Positions 10,147 to 23,103 are shown, counted from the first letter of the stretch. The stretch: 64,000 nucleotides of DNA from Scatophagus argus (GCF_020382885.2 NC_058503.1:22887535-22951534), one strand, 5' to 3'. Program-made: numbers and translations. Notes: generated by a model not told the origin, from the letters alone.

Positions 10147-10154
10147 TATAAATA
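10147..10154 (+). promoter_or_regulatory. TATA box of the unrecognised gene, copy 2
   Basis: TATAAATA, identical to 264-271 in copy 1, with the same upstream inverted CCAAT boxes. A poly-G run at about 9936-9949 upstream replaces the CGTGGAGGGGG found in copy 1. Confidence 0.6.
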
Positions 10155-10253
10155 GGACGTAAATTCTGTTCAGTTCAGTTCCGAGTTTTCAGAACACGTT
10201 TGCACGTTCGCAGCACAATCACAGCAAATACAAAGCAACAAACAACCCATAGA

Positions 10254-12433
10254 ATGAGTTTTTCAAACGGAGAAGAGAAGATGAATCAGGCCCTTCCACT
10301 GACCACAAAGGAGGCTCTTTGCCCGCTTGTCCAGATGTTCCTGGACAAGATAACGACAGCACAGTGGATCAAACTGGAATCAGGTTCAGCTGGCAGGGGT
10401 ATAAAAAACATCATCACAGACATGTGCGTGGATATCATTGATATTGTATCCAGAAACATCGTTAAGGCACTGCAACAAATCCAAGAAGTGTCAGAGGGGA
10501 GCGACTTGACACAAAGTCCTCCCAAATCAAGCAAAAGCTCCGATGGATCCCAGAGGAGCATCACCGTAACCGAGGAGCAGGTCCTCGAGTGTCTGGGCGA
10601 CACCATTTCACAGACTTTGGGTGAGGCGATGGGTGTCACAGAGGACATCTGTTGCCAGAGCTCAGATGAAGTGACACAGCTGGTGGCCAAAGAAGTAGCC
10701 GAGCGGGTAAACTCCCAGCTGTCCAACAGCAGCGAAGGCAGCAGCGAGGGAAGCGAGTCGTCCTCCCAGACCTCCACACACAGACTTCAGACCATCGTCA
10801 AACACGTGCTGAAGATCATGAGACGCTTTATGGCTAAGGTGACGTGCGGGGGCATCTGTGAAGTGATTCATAGTGAATCTGCATCACAAAATACGGAGGA
10901 TGTTATTACTCCTCTGGGTGGAGCAGAGAGAGCTTCTTCAAGGGAAAGCATAATCTCTGCTGTTACAGAAACCATCCAGAACATCCTGGAGGAACAGGCG
11001 AGTGATCTGAGTGTCATTAACAAAGATGACATCTCAGAAGTCGAATACAAGCAGCTCGTGTCCAGCACCTCCCAGGATACAAGCGAGGCGGCGTCTGAGA
11101 TTATAAAGGACATAATGGCAATGCTGGAGTCAGAGAGAGAGTCTGAACCAGAGACCAAAACATCCTGCTGGAGAAAGGTGGGAAATAAAATAAAGGTCCT
11201 GTTCACTCTTAGATATGCCAAGGAGTCCATTGCTGGACTCATGGTCAACCTGAAGAGGGATTTTAACTGCTGCACAGCTGAAGAATCAACGTCATTGCAG
11301 CACATACTTGACGTGGGGGCAGAGCTGGTGCAAGACATGATGCCATCAGTGGAAGAGGAGGAGACAATAAAGGAGAAAGCAGACACCTCTAACAGCCAGA
11401 ACGAAATCAGTGATCGGCTGGTTGCTATGGTGTACCACCACCTCCGACCAAGACGGCACAAGATGAAGTTTCTTGATGGGATTCGGGTAGAAGTGGACAT
11501 GTTTATGAAGCTAATGTGGAACTGGATCAACCAGAAGACACGAGAGCAAGAGGCAAAGAGGAGGACAACTCTGAGGATAATCAGGAAACAGGTGGCAGAT
11601 CTTCCAGCAATTACAGAGGGACCCTCAGAAAAGGAAAATGACACAATAACATCTGTGGTCAAACAAACACCAACTTCTACCGCTATCGAAGCTGTCGGTG
11701 TTGAAGAAGCTCCTTCTGTCACTGATGTACCAGCTGTCGGTGTTGAAGACGCTCCTTCTGTCACTGACGTACCAGCTGTCGGTGTTGAAGAAGCTCCTTC
11801 TGTCACTGACGTACCAGCTGTCGGTGTTGAAGAAGCTCCTTCTGTCACTGACGTACCAGCTGTCGATATTAAAGAAGCCGCTTCTGTCACTGATGAACCA
11901 ATTATCATTGATGAAGCTGATGAAGAGCGGGAAAAACTGTGCCATATGATGGTGACAGGGCTGGTTATCCAGATTCTAAAGGATGACTGGATTCATGTGT
12001 CTGTAGATGAAACCAACAAAATCATCAGGACACTCAAAGAGATGCTCTTGGCAGAGGTCGCAGGCTCTGACATTACTGTCAAGACAAGTGGCCGTCACAT
12101 CGTAAAGGTTGCCAAGGCAGTGAAGAAAGACTTGAAAAAGAAGATGGGTGACACAGGCACGCTCCGACTGAACCTGCTGATAGAGAATGAAGATCTTTTC
12201 AAAGACATAACCGAGGGACTGAAAAAACATCTGAGACCAAAGAACAAGAGCGGCATTAAAAAGTTCTTGAAGTGCTTTAATTTCACCATGGCTCTGCCAT
12301 GGATCCTGCTATTGTAAGTCAAAATCGGCCAGACCTTTTTCACAGCAGACATTTTGAAAATTTTCTTCCACTTGGGTGAGTCATTTGCAGGGTGCTGGTA
12401 TTGTGCATGCTGGCTCCTGCTATGATGAGTTAA
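10254..12433 (+). CDS. Unrecognised helical protein with predicted C-terminal membrane anchor, copy 2
   Basis: This is a paralogue of the gene at 371, equally intact. The ATG is at 10254 and the unspliced frame ends at 12317 (687 residues). Using the same predicted 77-nt intron (donor 12314, acceptor ending 12390), exons 10254-12313 and 12391-12433 give 700 residues ending in a hydrophobic anchor. Differences from copy 1 outside the repeat array are few: Q to E in the TEQQV motif, E to G in FLDEIRV and H to Q in IRKHVAD, plus a few silent changes. The repeat array has two extra 14-residue units, and one carries E to D. Both copies keep the frame and the splice borders, so both are probably recent and possibly functional. 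I cannot assign a function. Confidence 0.7.
11691..11900 (+). repeat. 42-bp in-frame coding repeat, 4 full copies plus 1 diverged
   Basis: Units start at 11691, 11733, 11775 and 11817, with the diverged unit at 11859-11900. Two more units than copy 1 account for the 28-residue length difference. Confidence 0.95.
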
Positions 12434-12482
12434 AATGTCTGCTGTGAGAAACGTCTATTGAGAGCAGAGGTCCCGCCTCATG

Positions 12483-12735
12483 TCCAACTGAACACTCTGT
12501 GTTGCCAGCCTCATGGGGCTGGTAGCACCGACTGTTCAACATGGACACGATGCAGGACTTCAGGTTTCAGAGGAGCACAGATGCCTCAGAACGCTGTGGC
12601 CTCGCAGCATGGAGGTGGCGGATCAATTCCAGGCCTTCACCTTCTTGCTGTGATGAGCACGCATGTGCTCACTGTGTTCCTCTGTGGGGTTTTCTCCGAG
12701 TGCTTCGGTTTCTTCCCATCTCTTTAAATTAGGAG
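12483..12735 (+). repeat. Direct repeat a of the 250-bp pair (copy 2)
   Basis: Counterpart of 2516-2768, paired with 13741-13993. Confidence 0.85.
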
Positions 12736-12749
12736 AAAAAAAATCAAAG

Positions 12750-13507
12750 TGAAGCTGCGTCAGATAAGATGGAGGATTTGATTACTCTTCTGGAAGGAGC
12801 AGAAGGCATTTCTTCCAAGGAAAGCTTGATCTCTACAGTTATAGCAATCACAGAGGGACCCCCAGGAAAGGAAAATGACACAATAACATGTTTGCAAGGG
12901 CGTAGGTTTGGTCTCAGCTCTGGTAGGGACACCCTGACATAAACCCTCTTCCTGAGGAAGAGCACACGGCTATGAAATATTAACAACAAAAGAAGAGAAA
13001 CGGAAACAAAGACTGGCTGTGAAACTTTACGAACGAAAAATGCTCCCAAGGGAGGAATAAAGGTAATAAATCTAAGAACAAAAAATCACTCCAACTGGAG
13101 GAAAAGCTGATCTATAAATACAAAAAACTCTACAACAATAAATCACTCTATGAAGAGGAAAAAACTATGACTAAATCTAACTAGAACTAAACTGAACTAT
13201 AAATGAATTCATATTTTTGTTATATAAAAATAATAAATATTGGTCAGGATCATTTTGTCCTCCCAAAGTATTGGTTGTGACATGTCCCTATGGTCCATAT
13301 GCAAACCTACGCCCTCGCATCTTTGGTCAAAGAAACACGATCTTGAAAGAAAAGAAGATTGGCGACACAGGGACGGTCCGACTGAACCTGCTGATAAAAA
13401 ATGAAGATCTTTTCAAAGACATAACTGAGGGACTGACAAAACACCTGAGACCAAAGAGGAAAAGCAGCATTAAAAGGTTTTTCAGATTTTTTTCTGATAA
13501 TCACGGT
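12750..13507 (+). pseudogene. Decayed, internally deleted copy of the neighbouring gene (copy 2)
   Basis: Counterpart of 2783-3540, with the same three pieces and the same nested MITE. The decay therefore predates the 10-kb duplication. Confidence 0.8.
12894..13318. mobile_element. MITE-like element nested in the pseudogene (copy 2)
   Basis: Counterpart of 2927-3351, with the same 17-bp terminal inverted repeats. Confidence 0.65.
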
Positions 13508-13511
13508 TCAA

Positions 13512-13740
13512 GGGTGGCACAGTGGTGCGATTGTTAGCGCTGTTGCCTCATAGCAAGTGGGTTCGAATCCCGGTCTGGGCCCTTCTATGTGGAGTTTGCA
13601 TGTTCTCCCTGTGACTACGTGGGTTTACACCGGGTACTCCGGCTTCCTCCCACAATCTCAAAAACATGCACATTAGGTTAATTGGCTCCTCCACATTGCC
13701 CCTAGGTGTGAGTGTGTGCGTGAGCCGTTGTTTGTCCACG
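13512..13740 (+). mobile_element. tRNA-like SINE (copy 2)
   Basis: Counterpart of 3545-3773, with B box GGTTCGAATCC at 13560-13570. Confidence 0.8.
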
Positions 13741-13993
13741 TCCAACTGAACACTCTGTGTTGCCAGCCTCATGGGGCTGGTAGCACCGACTGTTCAACAT
13801 GGACACGATGCAGGACTTCAGGTTTCAGAGGAGCACAGATGCCTCAGAACGCTGTGGCCTCGCAGCATGGAGGTGGCGGATCAATTCCAGGCCTTCACCT
13901 TCTTGCTGTGATGAGCACGCATGTGCTCACTGTGTTCCTCTGTGGGGTTTTCTCCGAGTGCTTCGGTTTCTTCCCACTCTTTAAATTAGGAGA
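13741..13993 (+). repeat. Direct repeat b of the 250-bp pair (copy 2)
   Basis: Counterpart of 3774-4026. The remaining 13994-14762 repeats the AT-rich end of copy 1 and has no supported gene. Confidence 0.85.
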
Positions 13994-16617
13994 AAACAAA
14001 TCCTAATTCAAATCATGTCCAAAGAAAAAAAAAAACTAAATTCAACAACATATTTTATGATATATATAAAACAAATGTTTTATATATATGTAATTTAGAT
14101 ATATTTTATATATAAAATATATTAAAATGACATTTCTGTTTTAAAATCTGTGGTCTGATTTTCTGCATAGATGTGCATGTAAATCACACTTAGGATGGCT
14201 GAAAGATCGGCTTATTCTAGCTGGGATCATCATGATGAGATGTCCTAAATGAACAAATGCTTCATGATGGTGGTCAGTGCTGTGTTGTGTGTCAATATAA
14301 AGTTTCAGGAATGAAGTGTTCACGGTATGTTGGCAGCATCAGCAGCAGTAAACTCACACTGTTCGCTCCTTCTGTCCAAGCTCCTGAAGCTCAGAATTCT
14401 GACTTCAGAGTTGCTGCATCCCAAACTGAACGTTCTGCCCTGCACACCCAACATGAGCGCTGTCGTTCAACATCCTTTTGTGTGAATAAAGAGGTACAGG
14501 TCCAGAGGTACTGCTTAGCACGTACCACATCATTTCCTGAGAGCCTCTTTGCTGGTTGGAGATGTGTCATCTTGGTAGCCAGTGCCAATAATATACTAAC
14601 TTAATAAATATATGACACCTAAGAAAGTAGAACTGCAGCTGCCCATTAGATGTTTATCTAAGAGGCGTAAACTTGAAAATAGAAATCTCACACAAACACT
14701 CTTGATGGGGATTTTCATACACTTTTTTGTGGATTTACCTGTGTGCAACAACTGCACTTGAGTATTTTATTCTCGTTCCATCTTTTACTTTTTTTTCCAC
14801 TTCATATATCAGACAGTTGGGGGCTGGGGATCACTGCAGCCAGTCACCGTGAGGTGATCCAGATGTTTTGGCTTCAGTTCTGGGCGGCTCTCATGTCATC
14901 CATCTTTATACAGCGAATAGGTGAACTGTACAGACTGATACTAGCCTACGTGTGGGTGCACAAAGATTGACAGAAGAGGAAACGTTTGACTTTTTTTATT
15001 CTTTAGATAGCGTTCGATAGGAATATTGACACCATTCTTATGTCTGTATGCTAAATATGAAGTTATCACCAGTGGATGGCTAGCTTAGGCTAGCAGTGTG
15101 GAAACTGAGGATACAGCTAGCTTAAGTAGCTGAAACTAACCCACCAGCCTTCATAAAGATCACACAATGTTAAGTTATGTTTGATTGTTTAATTCAAACC
15201 AAGTGTACAAACGACAGGTTGTACTTTACAGGAATTTATCTCTTATGTGTCCTCGTTTTCCATATCTAGTGTCTATTTGTAAGCTGTTAGCCTCATGCTA
15301 ACTCCAGCTTGCTAAAGCAATCACTCTAGGAGAACTTCCTTTGTATTCATGCCTTGTTAGCATTATGCTAAGCACTCAGTAGCTTCTCATCAACAGGTTA
15401 GCAGGTAGTCTAATAGAAAGACACAACATCTATTAGAAATAAATATGGAAACAACAGAACGGACAACAGAACCGTTTTATGTGGTGACTGGATATGGAAG
15501 GAGGAACCTCACAGTGAAACATTTACATACATAACATTGACTTTTCTCTGTCATATTATTATCTTGTTCTTTACAAGACAAAATTACAAAATTTGTTTCC
15601 TGTGAGCTGATTTAATAGTCTATAGTCTCACAAACAGTTAAGCAAATCACCATAAACCACTTGCCAATCGTAAAACCAGGCAATTGTTTGGACCCCGAAG
15701 CCTTTGCTAAATTATAATGCATAAGCTGGATTTGATCAGATTTTTTTCCTTCTTTTGCTCTGCTCCCAAACATATAGTGAAACTTTCATTTGGTTTAAGA
15801 TGAGACGATGATCAGGCCTGGTGTGGCATTTTAAGTTGTGTAATATAATTGTTGGCCACAAGATGGCAGCATGCAAGCATGCACAATCTTTGTATGTGCT
15901 GCCTTGGTGAAATAGAGGCGGGGCCCAAAGTAGAGGAGAAGGGGGACTGAGGAGCGAGAGAAACGGGGAAAATAGATGAGAAGAAAGCAGATGAAATGGA
16001 CAGAGTGTTTGGGCCAGTCAGGCTGTCACATCTGAAGAGAAGTGTACCTGTCCAGTGTCCAGAAAGTGAGACCTCTCTTTGTTGTCCTCTCCCTTTTCCT
16101 CCCTCTCCCTGTCTCTCTCTCTCTCTCCCCCCCTTCCACCCATCCTCACAGTCTGTCCCTCCCTCTCCTGTTGTCAGACAGACGGATGAGGTCTTCCAGT
16201 CATCCTGGAGACACATGTGGAAGCTGCTGCCGCTGCTCTCGCCTCATGAGGAAGCTGAAGCCATCGTCCTGGAGCCACATGGCGGCAACATGCCACCTTA
16301 ACCAGCACTGAGCTGTCCAGGTGAGTATGCTACACTCACATGTGCTGCCGCATGGTGGGCTGGTTTCATCACTCGCTTTTCTGCTGCATGTACACAACAC
16401 ATGTGTGCTGCTTAAGTCCTTGCACACATGCTGTCAATGAAGATGTTTGTGCTTTGGCCCCACACTGACATTAACTACCAAGGGCAGCTAAACATTTGGT
16501 GTGGGAAGTTCTGTTTCATGTTCTGTTTCTGTAATTAGAATCATATGGAGGCAGAAAACCTGCAGACAGCTGAGTTGTGATGTAATCTGTCAGCCAACGC
16601 TGTTAGTCCAAAGTGTG

Positions 16618-16870
16618 CTTTAAAGGAACAGTTCACCCAGAAATCAAAATTCAGTCAACATCATCTCGTCACGCACATGCCGATGGAAAGTCGGGCCAAC
16701 TTTCTGGGTCCACGAAACATTTCTGGCGCGGCATTGCAGCATTCTGCTGAACAAATGAAGAATCTGGAGACTTGTTTTTAAACATCTGAAAATAAGCATA
16801 AAAGGTCTCCACACAGCTCGCCCAGCGTAATCTAAGTCTTCAGAAGCCTCGACATCCAAAATAGATTAGA
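16618..16870 (+). repeat. Dispersed fish repeat, AAAGGAACAGTTCACCC family
   Basis: The head TTTAAAGGAACAGTTCACCC also occurs, diverged, near 47532, 56214 and 63803. In each case it is followed by an AAAxxCAAAAT-like stretch and, in the better copies, by ATCTCGTCA. Its outer limits here are approximate. Confidence 0.6.
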
Positions 16871-17784
16871 AAAGATGTTATTTCACCCTTTTTGAGCTGA
16901 AGTCTTCACTGGAGCTGCTAAAAGGGTTATGTAATGTAGTGTAACATGATGGTCCTCCTAAGTTTGACTGGGATCAGAACAACAGTTTCATTTCTGTGAT
17001 GTGCAGCAGGTTTTTAAGGACTGACGTCATCCTGCTGGCATCACGTTGGAAAACTCTTACGTTTGTCGTTCTGTGTGTTACAGACAGAAGAGAAAAGAAA
17101 AGAAAACTCGTCCAAGTGTACGTCTCACTGCACGCGCATTTCAGATGTATTTTGATCAAACAGCAATCTAATCTAAAGTGACATAACCTAAACTAAACTG
17201 CGTTCTCACTCAGAAAGACAGATGCAAGATGCTGTCAGAGTCCTGCGTTTCATAGAAATACTGCAGCGTCTCATACCCAAGAGAAAGCTTTGCTCTCGTT
17301 CTGTCCAGAGGGGTCTGGAGACCCTGGAGTTTTGTTTCACAGCCTGCTAACTTGATCTACTGTACAGCAGTCAATAAACGCAAGAAAAATGCATCCGGCA
17401 GCTGCCACCGTATAGAAAGACTTGTTTACAAGTACATTATTACACAGCACTGAAAGCCGCTCACTGTATGAGCTTTTCGCACTTCCTGTGAGTTCAGTCA
17501 CAGACTTAACATGCAGATAGTAAAACATCCTGCTGTAGGTTTAACTGTTTAGAAACACTGAACTATGATAGGACCATGTTAGCAAATGTGTGTGTGTCCA
17601 TTATTCCTCTGTGCCATAGAGCTCACTCACTCACCAATTGTGTATTGATCCGCCACTGAAAATAGTCCTTTACTGACCTCTGCTTTAAATTTCAATTTTG
17701 AGTTTAAACTCAATGTAAAATTCCAGCTTGTAACCCACGGTAAAACTGCACACTGTTGTGTGTTAACGGGGAGTTTCAGATATG

Positions 17785-17787
<3 letters not shown>

Positions 17788-17834
<47 letters not shown>
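17788..17834. repeat. (GT)n microsatellite
   Basis: An almost uninterrupted GT run of about 23 units. Confidence 0.95.
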
Positions 17835-17836
<2 letters not shown>

Positions 17837-19048
17837 ACTGTATTTGTGGGCTTTGGAGTGAGCCAGGCTAACTGTTTCCTAAGCTAAGCTAACTGCTGTA
17901 GTCAACCGGACACGAGGGTGGTGTTGATCCTCTCGTCTCACTCTTGGGAAGAGAGCACTGAAAGTGTATCACCCAAGTTATTGCCCAGAACAAATAGAAC
18001 AACACCCACACTATCCTTTTAGTTAAGTTTAAATTAAATTTTAATTTTCACCGTAGACTTCTCACACAGCATACTGAAGCAAGCTCGTCTGTGTGGTGGT
18101 GTGGGCAGAGATGGGTGACATCAGGCGGGAGAGAGGGGGACTGAAGTGAGAGAGGAAGGGAGGATCAGGGTGGGTGTCTGTGGTGGAGCATGATGTCAGA
18201 GGAATGCATGAGCCTCTCCTTCTAACAAGCTGCAGCCTGACTTCTCTTCCTTCATGCGTCCCTCGCTTTCACAATCGCAGTGAAGATCAGAGGGTTTGTG
18301 GGCACGTTTCGTTCTCCACAGAAGTGCATGACGGGAGGGTGAAATCAAAATCAATAACACCACGCTCACGTGAAGCGTCGAGGAATGTGTTTTCAGCGGC
18401 TCGGCCTTCCCTCCCAGCATCCGGTCCTGCAGCTGGAGCTGCTCGTTGCAGGGATTACGGAGGTGGAGACGGAGGAAAGGAAAGCAAAAGAGAGGGGGAG
18501 GCAGGGGGAAAGAAAGGCCTTGACGGACGAATGGAAAGAGAGAGTGAGTGAGTGAATGACATAATGTGTGGGAGAGCCAGACGCTGGGAACAGCTGGAAA
18601 CACGATGACTAATATTATTGGTGAGGTCAGACGGTGGAGGATGGAGAAGACGGGCTGTTTGTACGGAGGGCAGCAGCTTCTGTAAACCAACCACGCTGAA
18701 GTTTATTTATAGCAGCGCAGTCACGAGGCCAGAAGTTCCACTTTGATGCCCAACTGTATTTTAACTACTCGCTTTTCTCTCCTCTGAGTTACCTTTAAGC
18801 CTGTTAAAATCATATCTGTCCGCACTGTCTGCCTGCGTCCTGCGTCAGCATGTTCGACTTCCGCTGCGCTCAAGCCGTAAGCGAGATTTAAAAGGCTTAA
18901 AGTGAAATACAGTCCACCTCAGGTGTGTTTAAGCTCACATGTCGCGTGAGTGGAATTACAGAAGTTTTTAAATAAATTTTGGCATCCGGTAAAAATAAAA
19001 TGCAATGGAAATAGAGAAAAGTAAGAACAGACCTGAACATCAGGTGTG

Positions 19049-19447
19049 TGGAGCAGGGGGGGGGGGGGGGGGGGGGGCAGGAGAGGGGGGAGAGGAGAGA
19101 CAGGAGAGGGGAGAGAGGAGAGACAGGAGAGGAGGGGGGGGGAGACAGGAGGGAGGGGAGAACAGAGACAGGAGAGGGGAGAGGAGAGACTGGGGGGGAG
19201 ACAGGAGACAGGAGAGGGGAGAGAGGAGAGACAGGAGAGGGGGGGAGAGGAGAGAGTGGGGGGGGACAGGAGAGGGGAGAGAGGAGAGACAGGAGAGTGG
19301 GAGAGAGAGGGGGGGGGGGGGGGACAGGAGACAGGAGAGGGGAGAGAGGAGAGACAGGAGAGGGGGGGAGAGGAGAGAGTGGGGGGGGACAGGAGAGGGG
19401 AGAGAGGAGAGACAGGAGAGTGGGAGAGAGAGGGGGGGGGGGCAGGA
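19049..19447. repeat. G/GA-rich minisatellite
   Basis: A poly-G run of nearly 30 bases is followed by GGAGAGAGGAGAGACAGGAGAG-type units. A block of about 120 bp occurs twice in a row (about 19200-19320 and 19321-19440). Open frames on both strands are products of the base composition. Confidence 0.9.
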
Positions 19448-20906
19448 GGGAGGGTTCTGGATCCAGCAGCGGTACCAGGCCTCAGGGCTGACGAGTCGTG
19501 TCATTTTACCACTTACCTGCTGATCAGCTGCTGAGAGGAAAACTGGTAGTGACATCAGGCTAAATGCGTCTTAATGTTCCAGAATTCGTTTTCATACTGT
19601 GTGTGTGATGTTGGAGGAAAATGGCCGCCGTGTGGATGTGGTGTATGAATGTGAAATAATTCTCGTTTTGGATGTGTGGCTAAAATTTGGCCCATGACAG
19701 ACACTTGTCTGTTCTTGTATGTATCTCCCTTTTTAAATTTATGAGTTTCTTTCCTGACAACCTTAAAGAAAATACTGAAATACGCCAACATTTATTAAAG
19801 TTAAAAAAAACCCCAACAACACATGTTGACTTGGAAAACACACACATTCTTACTGCACTTATTCATCCTGAGCTTAACACACCCACACACACCTACCGAA
19901 AACATTCAGACGCCACGCTGTCTCACTGGCGAATCACTGAAAACCTGACACATTTGGAACTCGTGACAGAACGTCTGCACTTATTTTACAAAGTTAGAGT
20001 GCAGGGGGAAACCGTCTGGAAACTATAGGTTTGTTTTTCATGGTTATTCTACACACTTGATGTTTATCTGCTTTTTTAACATCACGTTCTGGGAAAAGTA
20101 ATTGGAATAAAGTCAGGGAACATTTCTATAAATAATGTCCCATGTGACCAGTAACCAGGCTGCAGAGAAAGGGGAAGTGTTTCCTGGAGAAAACACAGCG
20201 CAGAGCCTCCTCCAGCTGAGTTAAGTGTGCAGCCGTCGTGCAAACCTGGATGATTTTCGTGTATGATCCCAGTTCACAGTGCAGTTCACAGTGAGGAGGT
20301 GGTCCAGGACGGTGATGCACGGTTAACTGTTAAATCACACTTAAAGTCAGTGTGAATGTGTTTTGTGACGTCTCCTTTCCATACTGTGGAAAGTGTTTTA
20401 AAGGCGTTCATACAGTGTGAACGTGCACTCAGGGCTTTCACAGGCTTGATTTTTATTTTTATTAACATTAAATACATTTGTCAAGGAACTAAAATCTATT
20501 AAAATGTAAGATATATGAACACCAAGCAGTAAGCTTTGCACTCTACACATCAGACTGTTGTGTTGAACGTGTCTGTGAAAAATGGTACCAAATTCTTTCC
20601 ACATCATCTTTAAGACAATCGGTCCGACTTCGTCCCACCTGAAAGATGGAAAGTCCCGCCCTCTTTCAGAGGAAGAGAAGAAGAGTGGGGAAAAGTTGAC
20701 TCTGGAAGTCGAGACTGCTTATTCAGTCCACTTTTTCTGCCACTCCAGAATGAGAAAATAAAGAGGCCAGTGTTTCATTATTCCTGAGCGTTTAATGTGG
20801 CGCAGGAGCATTTCTAAGCAGCCGTACGCCATCCGCCGCAGCCCGAGGCCTGGAAGAACCTCTGCCCAGTAAAACTGGAGAGCTCGAAATGAGTGGCTCA
20901 ATTATG

Positions 20907-20907
<1 letters not shown>

Positions 20908-20967
<60 letters not shown>
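20908..20967. repeat. (TG)n(AG)n compound microsatellite
   Basis: A TG run (about 20910-20934) passes directly into an AG run (to about 20966). Confidence 0.95.
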
Positions 20968-20968
<1 letters not shown>

Positions 20969-21676
20969 AGACCTTGGCTGGAAATAAAGAGCTGAATTGA
21001 ACTGGCTGCCGGTCTTAAGCTGGCCTGCACATGTTGGTGCAGGTTACTGGAGGGCACAGAGCGAGAAAGAGGCTTTGTGCACTTTGTGCTTTTAGGGAAG
21101 CAAAGTGCTGGAGTGAGTCATCGACGGGTGTGATGCTGCTGACTTTGTGTCCAAATTCTCTGCACTGCTGTGACTTTTAGCACCGTCTGAATAGCAGACA
21201 GCAAACTTGAATAACAGACACAGTTCTGATCACCAGCTCTGCAGAAACACCACAGAGACTTTCCTGACGTGAAGTCTGATGTATGATGAGATGAGTGAGG
21301 ACACAAACATACATCAGTGTTCCCAAAGAAGTCCCACTCACTTTGTCTCACGTCACCGTCAGCCACTTCAGTTTAATGTGAAGTATGCTAATCTTAACAA
21401 GGCTGCAGTTTATGTTGCTGTGGGTGCAGGTCCAGCCGCAGAAGCTAACAGCTGTTTTATTCTTTTTGGCAGAACAATCAACTAATTTTAAATCAATAAA
21501 AGCATGTTAAAAAAAACAATATTTCATTTCCTGCATCACCCTGTTGTTCTCTCCTGATGACCTGCTCGCTGCACGTCATCTCTCATGCTAACTTCACGCC
21601 TTCTGTATGTTTACAGCCTCATCCATCGCTCTACGCTCCACCTGGTGAAGATGTAGTCTGTTTGATCTCCCTGGAG

Positions 21677-22405
21677 ATGACTCCAAACACAGTCTCCTCT
21701 GCCTCGTTGCCATGGTCACTGTGGTTGATGCTCTTTCTCACCCCCGTCACCCAGACAGGGAGCTCAGCACGCGCATCTGAAACATCTGTGGCGGCCAACA
21801 CCACGCTGTTGTTTGACAGCGGCCACAACCTGCGGAACTGCAGCTGCTCCACGCCCATCCAGGACTGTAACGAGGCTCTGGCCAACTCGTTGTGCAGATG
21901 CCACACTGTTTTGCGCTCCTCTGTGCCCCCTGCTGGGCTCAGGGAGCCTGGACGACTCGCCGTGTGGGTGAAGGAGCTCTGGGTCTTGGAGGAGCTGCTG
22001 AACAGAAGCATGGTTGGCCATTTGCGGTTGTCTTTTTGTGGAATAAGACCAATGAACAGTGAGTACCTGGCTCTGCTAGGCCTGCGGACCCTCAGGATCC
22101 ACAGCGCGGCACCAGAAGCTCCCTACCGCAACCAGGAAATTACGGTCTCCCCCACAGCGGGGGCTGCGGCGGAGATGCAGGCCTTGTCCTTTGACTTGTC
22201 CTCCCCCTCCTTCCACGTGACCTTTGTGGATGTCGCCCTGCTGAGCGGGCTCTCTGCCCTGAAGGCGTACACGGTGGTGGGACCACCTGCCCACACCCTG
22301 TCCCAGCACTTCCCTCACTTGGCTTTGTCGTCTGCAGCTCCTGGTGACCGCAGTGAGCAGGCTGCACAGCCTCTGAAGAACCTGCTAATCACATTTGTCT
22401 ACTGA
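21677..22405 (+). CDS. c21orf62: C21orf62-like secreted protein
   Basis: The 242-residue product starts at the ATG at 21677, which opens a clear signal peptide (LPWSLWLMLFLTPVTQTGSS). A splice acceptor (TTTACAG, ending 21616) lies upstream, so the coding region is in one exon after at least one noncoding 5' exon. The frame is open further upstream without a better start. The body resembles human C21orf62 as I know it: a cysteine-rich NCSCSTPIQDCNEALANSLC motif near residues 55-75, then CRCHTVL, an LRLSFCG strand, a Y-L-A-L-L-G-L-R-T-L-R-I leucine-rich strand, and a C-terminus ending ITFVY. Human C21orf62 is also near the IFNAR2 cluster, so synteny agrees. The molecular function is unknown. 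Confidence rests on motif pattern and gene neighbourhood, not on a search. Confidence 0.85.
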   Translation: MTPNTVSSASLPWSLWLMLFLTPVTQTGSSARASETSVAANTTLLFDSGHNLRNCSCSTPIQDCNEALANSLCRCHTVLRSSVPPAGLREPGRLAVWVKELWVLEELLNRSMVGHLRLSFCGIRPMNSEYLALLGLRTLRIHSAAPEAPYRNQEITVSPTAGAAAEMQALSFDLSSPSFHVTFVDVALLSGLSALKAYTVVGPPAHTLSQHFPHLALSSAAPGDRSEQAAQPLKNLLITFVY

Positions 22406-23103
22406 CTTGTCACTGAAGGCGGCGCTCGGGTCTACAGTGACAATGATGTGATTATACACAACACAGCTGGATGTTTGGTCTCTTTTGTTGCGAAGGAAAA
22501 GTTGCACATCTGACAGTTTCTCTGTGGAGTACGTTAAAGTTTTTCTAATGCTGGCTGCTGTAGCCGTCAGTCTGTCCTACATGTGGCTTTGGACAGCGTC
22601 TCCAGAGAGGCTGTCACCCTGATGTCTTCGCTTCAAGGAGATTATTGACTTCGTGTCCTTCCCTGAGAGGAAGTGCGTAAAACTTTGTGCACCGCAGACA
22701 GACACAAGCTTTGGCACATTTTGGGTATCAGCATAATGCTGATTTGCTAACCAGAGAGCCGTAAAGACCCTGATCCAGCTGATCCGCTCCACTTCGCGGC
22801 GATGCCGGGCCTGATTTTCTGCTGCACGCACAGTTCATGCAGCACCGTGATCACACAGTGTGTTTATGTGTAAATATTATCCCATAGCCTCGTCATGGCT
22901 GCAGCACAGGTGATTTAATATGACACTCTTTTTTAAAAAGGTGGAAAGTAGGAACTGGTTCCTTCATAATCACTTAAATCTTTTACTAAAGCTTCATAGG
23001 TTTATAGGACTGTCACAAATTAATTCAACCACAGCACTTATCAGTGATGCCCATCCATCAGTGTTCAGAAATCCTTCAGTACAGTGACTCTACTAGAAAT
23101 GCA

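Larger units (their letters stand above)
4796..14762. repeat. Complete 9,967-bp tandem duplication unit (copy 2)
   Basis: In order this unit holds a minus-strand retrovirus remnant, a 36-bp minisatellite, a retroviral LTR, a pogo element, the unrecognised gene, its decayed partial copy with MITE, a SINE and flanking direct repeats. Its right part (9880-14762) matches 1-4795 almost base for base. The few differences seen are single substitutions, a G-run expansion near 9936 and two extra 42-bp coding repeats. Such high identity implies a recent duplication. More units may exist left of the window. Confidence 0.85.
14763..21616. other. Gene-poor region with repeats
   Basis: Unique sequence resumes after the duplication. 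I see no exon set I can defend. It holds a CT-rich tract (about 16090-16150), a dispersed fish repeat beginning AAAGGAACAGTTCACCCAG (about 16621), a long GT microsatellite, a G/GA-rich minisatellite and a TG-then-AG microsatellite. A GTGAGTATG donor-like site after 16320 could end a noncoding 5' exon of the downstream gene, but nothing confirms it. Confidence 0.5.

Noticed and set aside
19005-19555. Overlapping ORFs of 147-172 residues on both strands
   Set aside because: All arise from the GA-rich minisatellite. The products are Gly/Arg/Glu or Ser/Pro/Leu repeats with no gene context.
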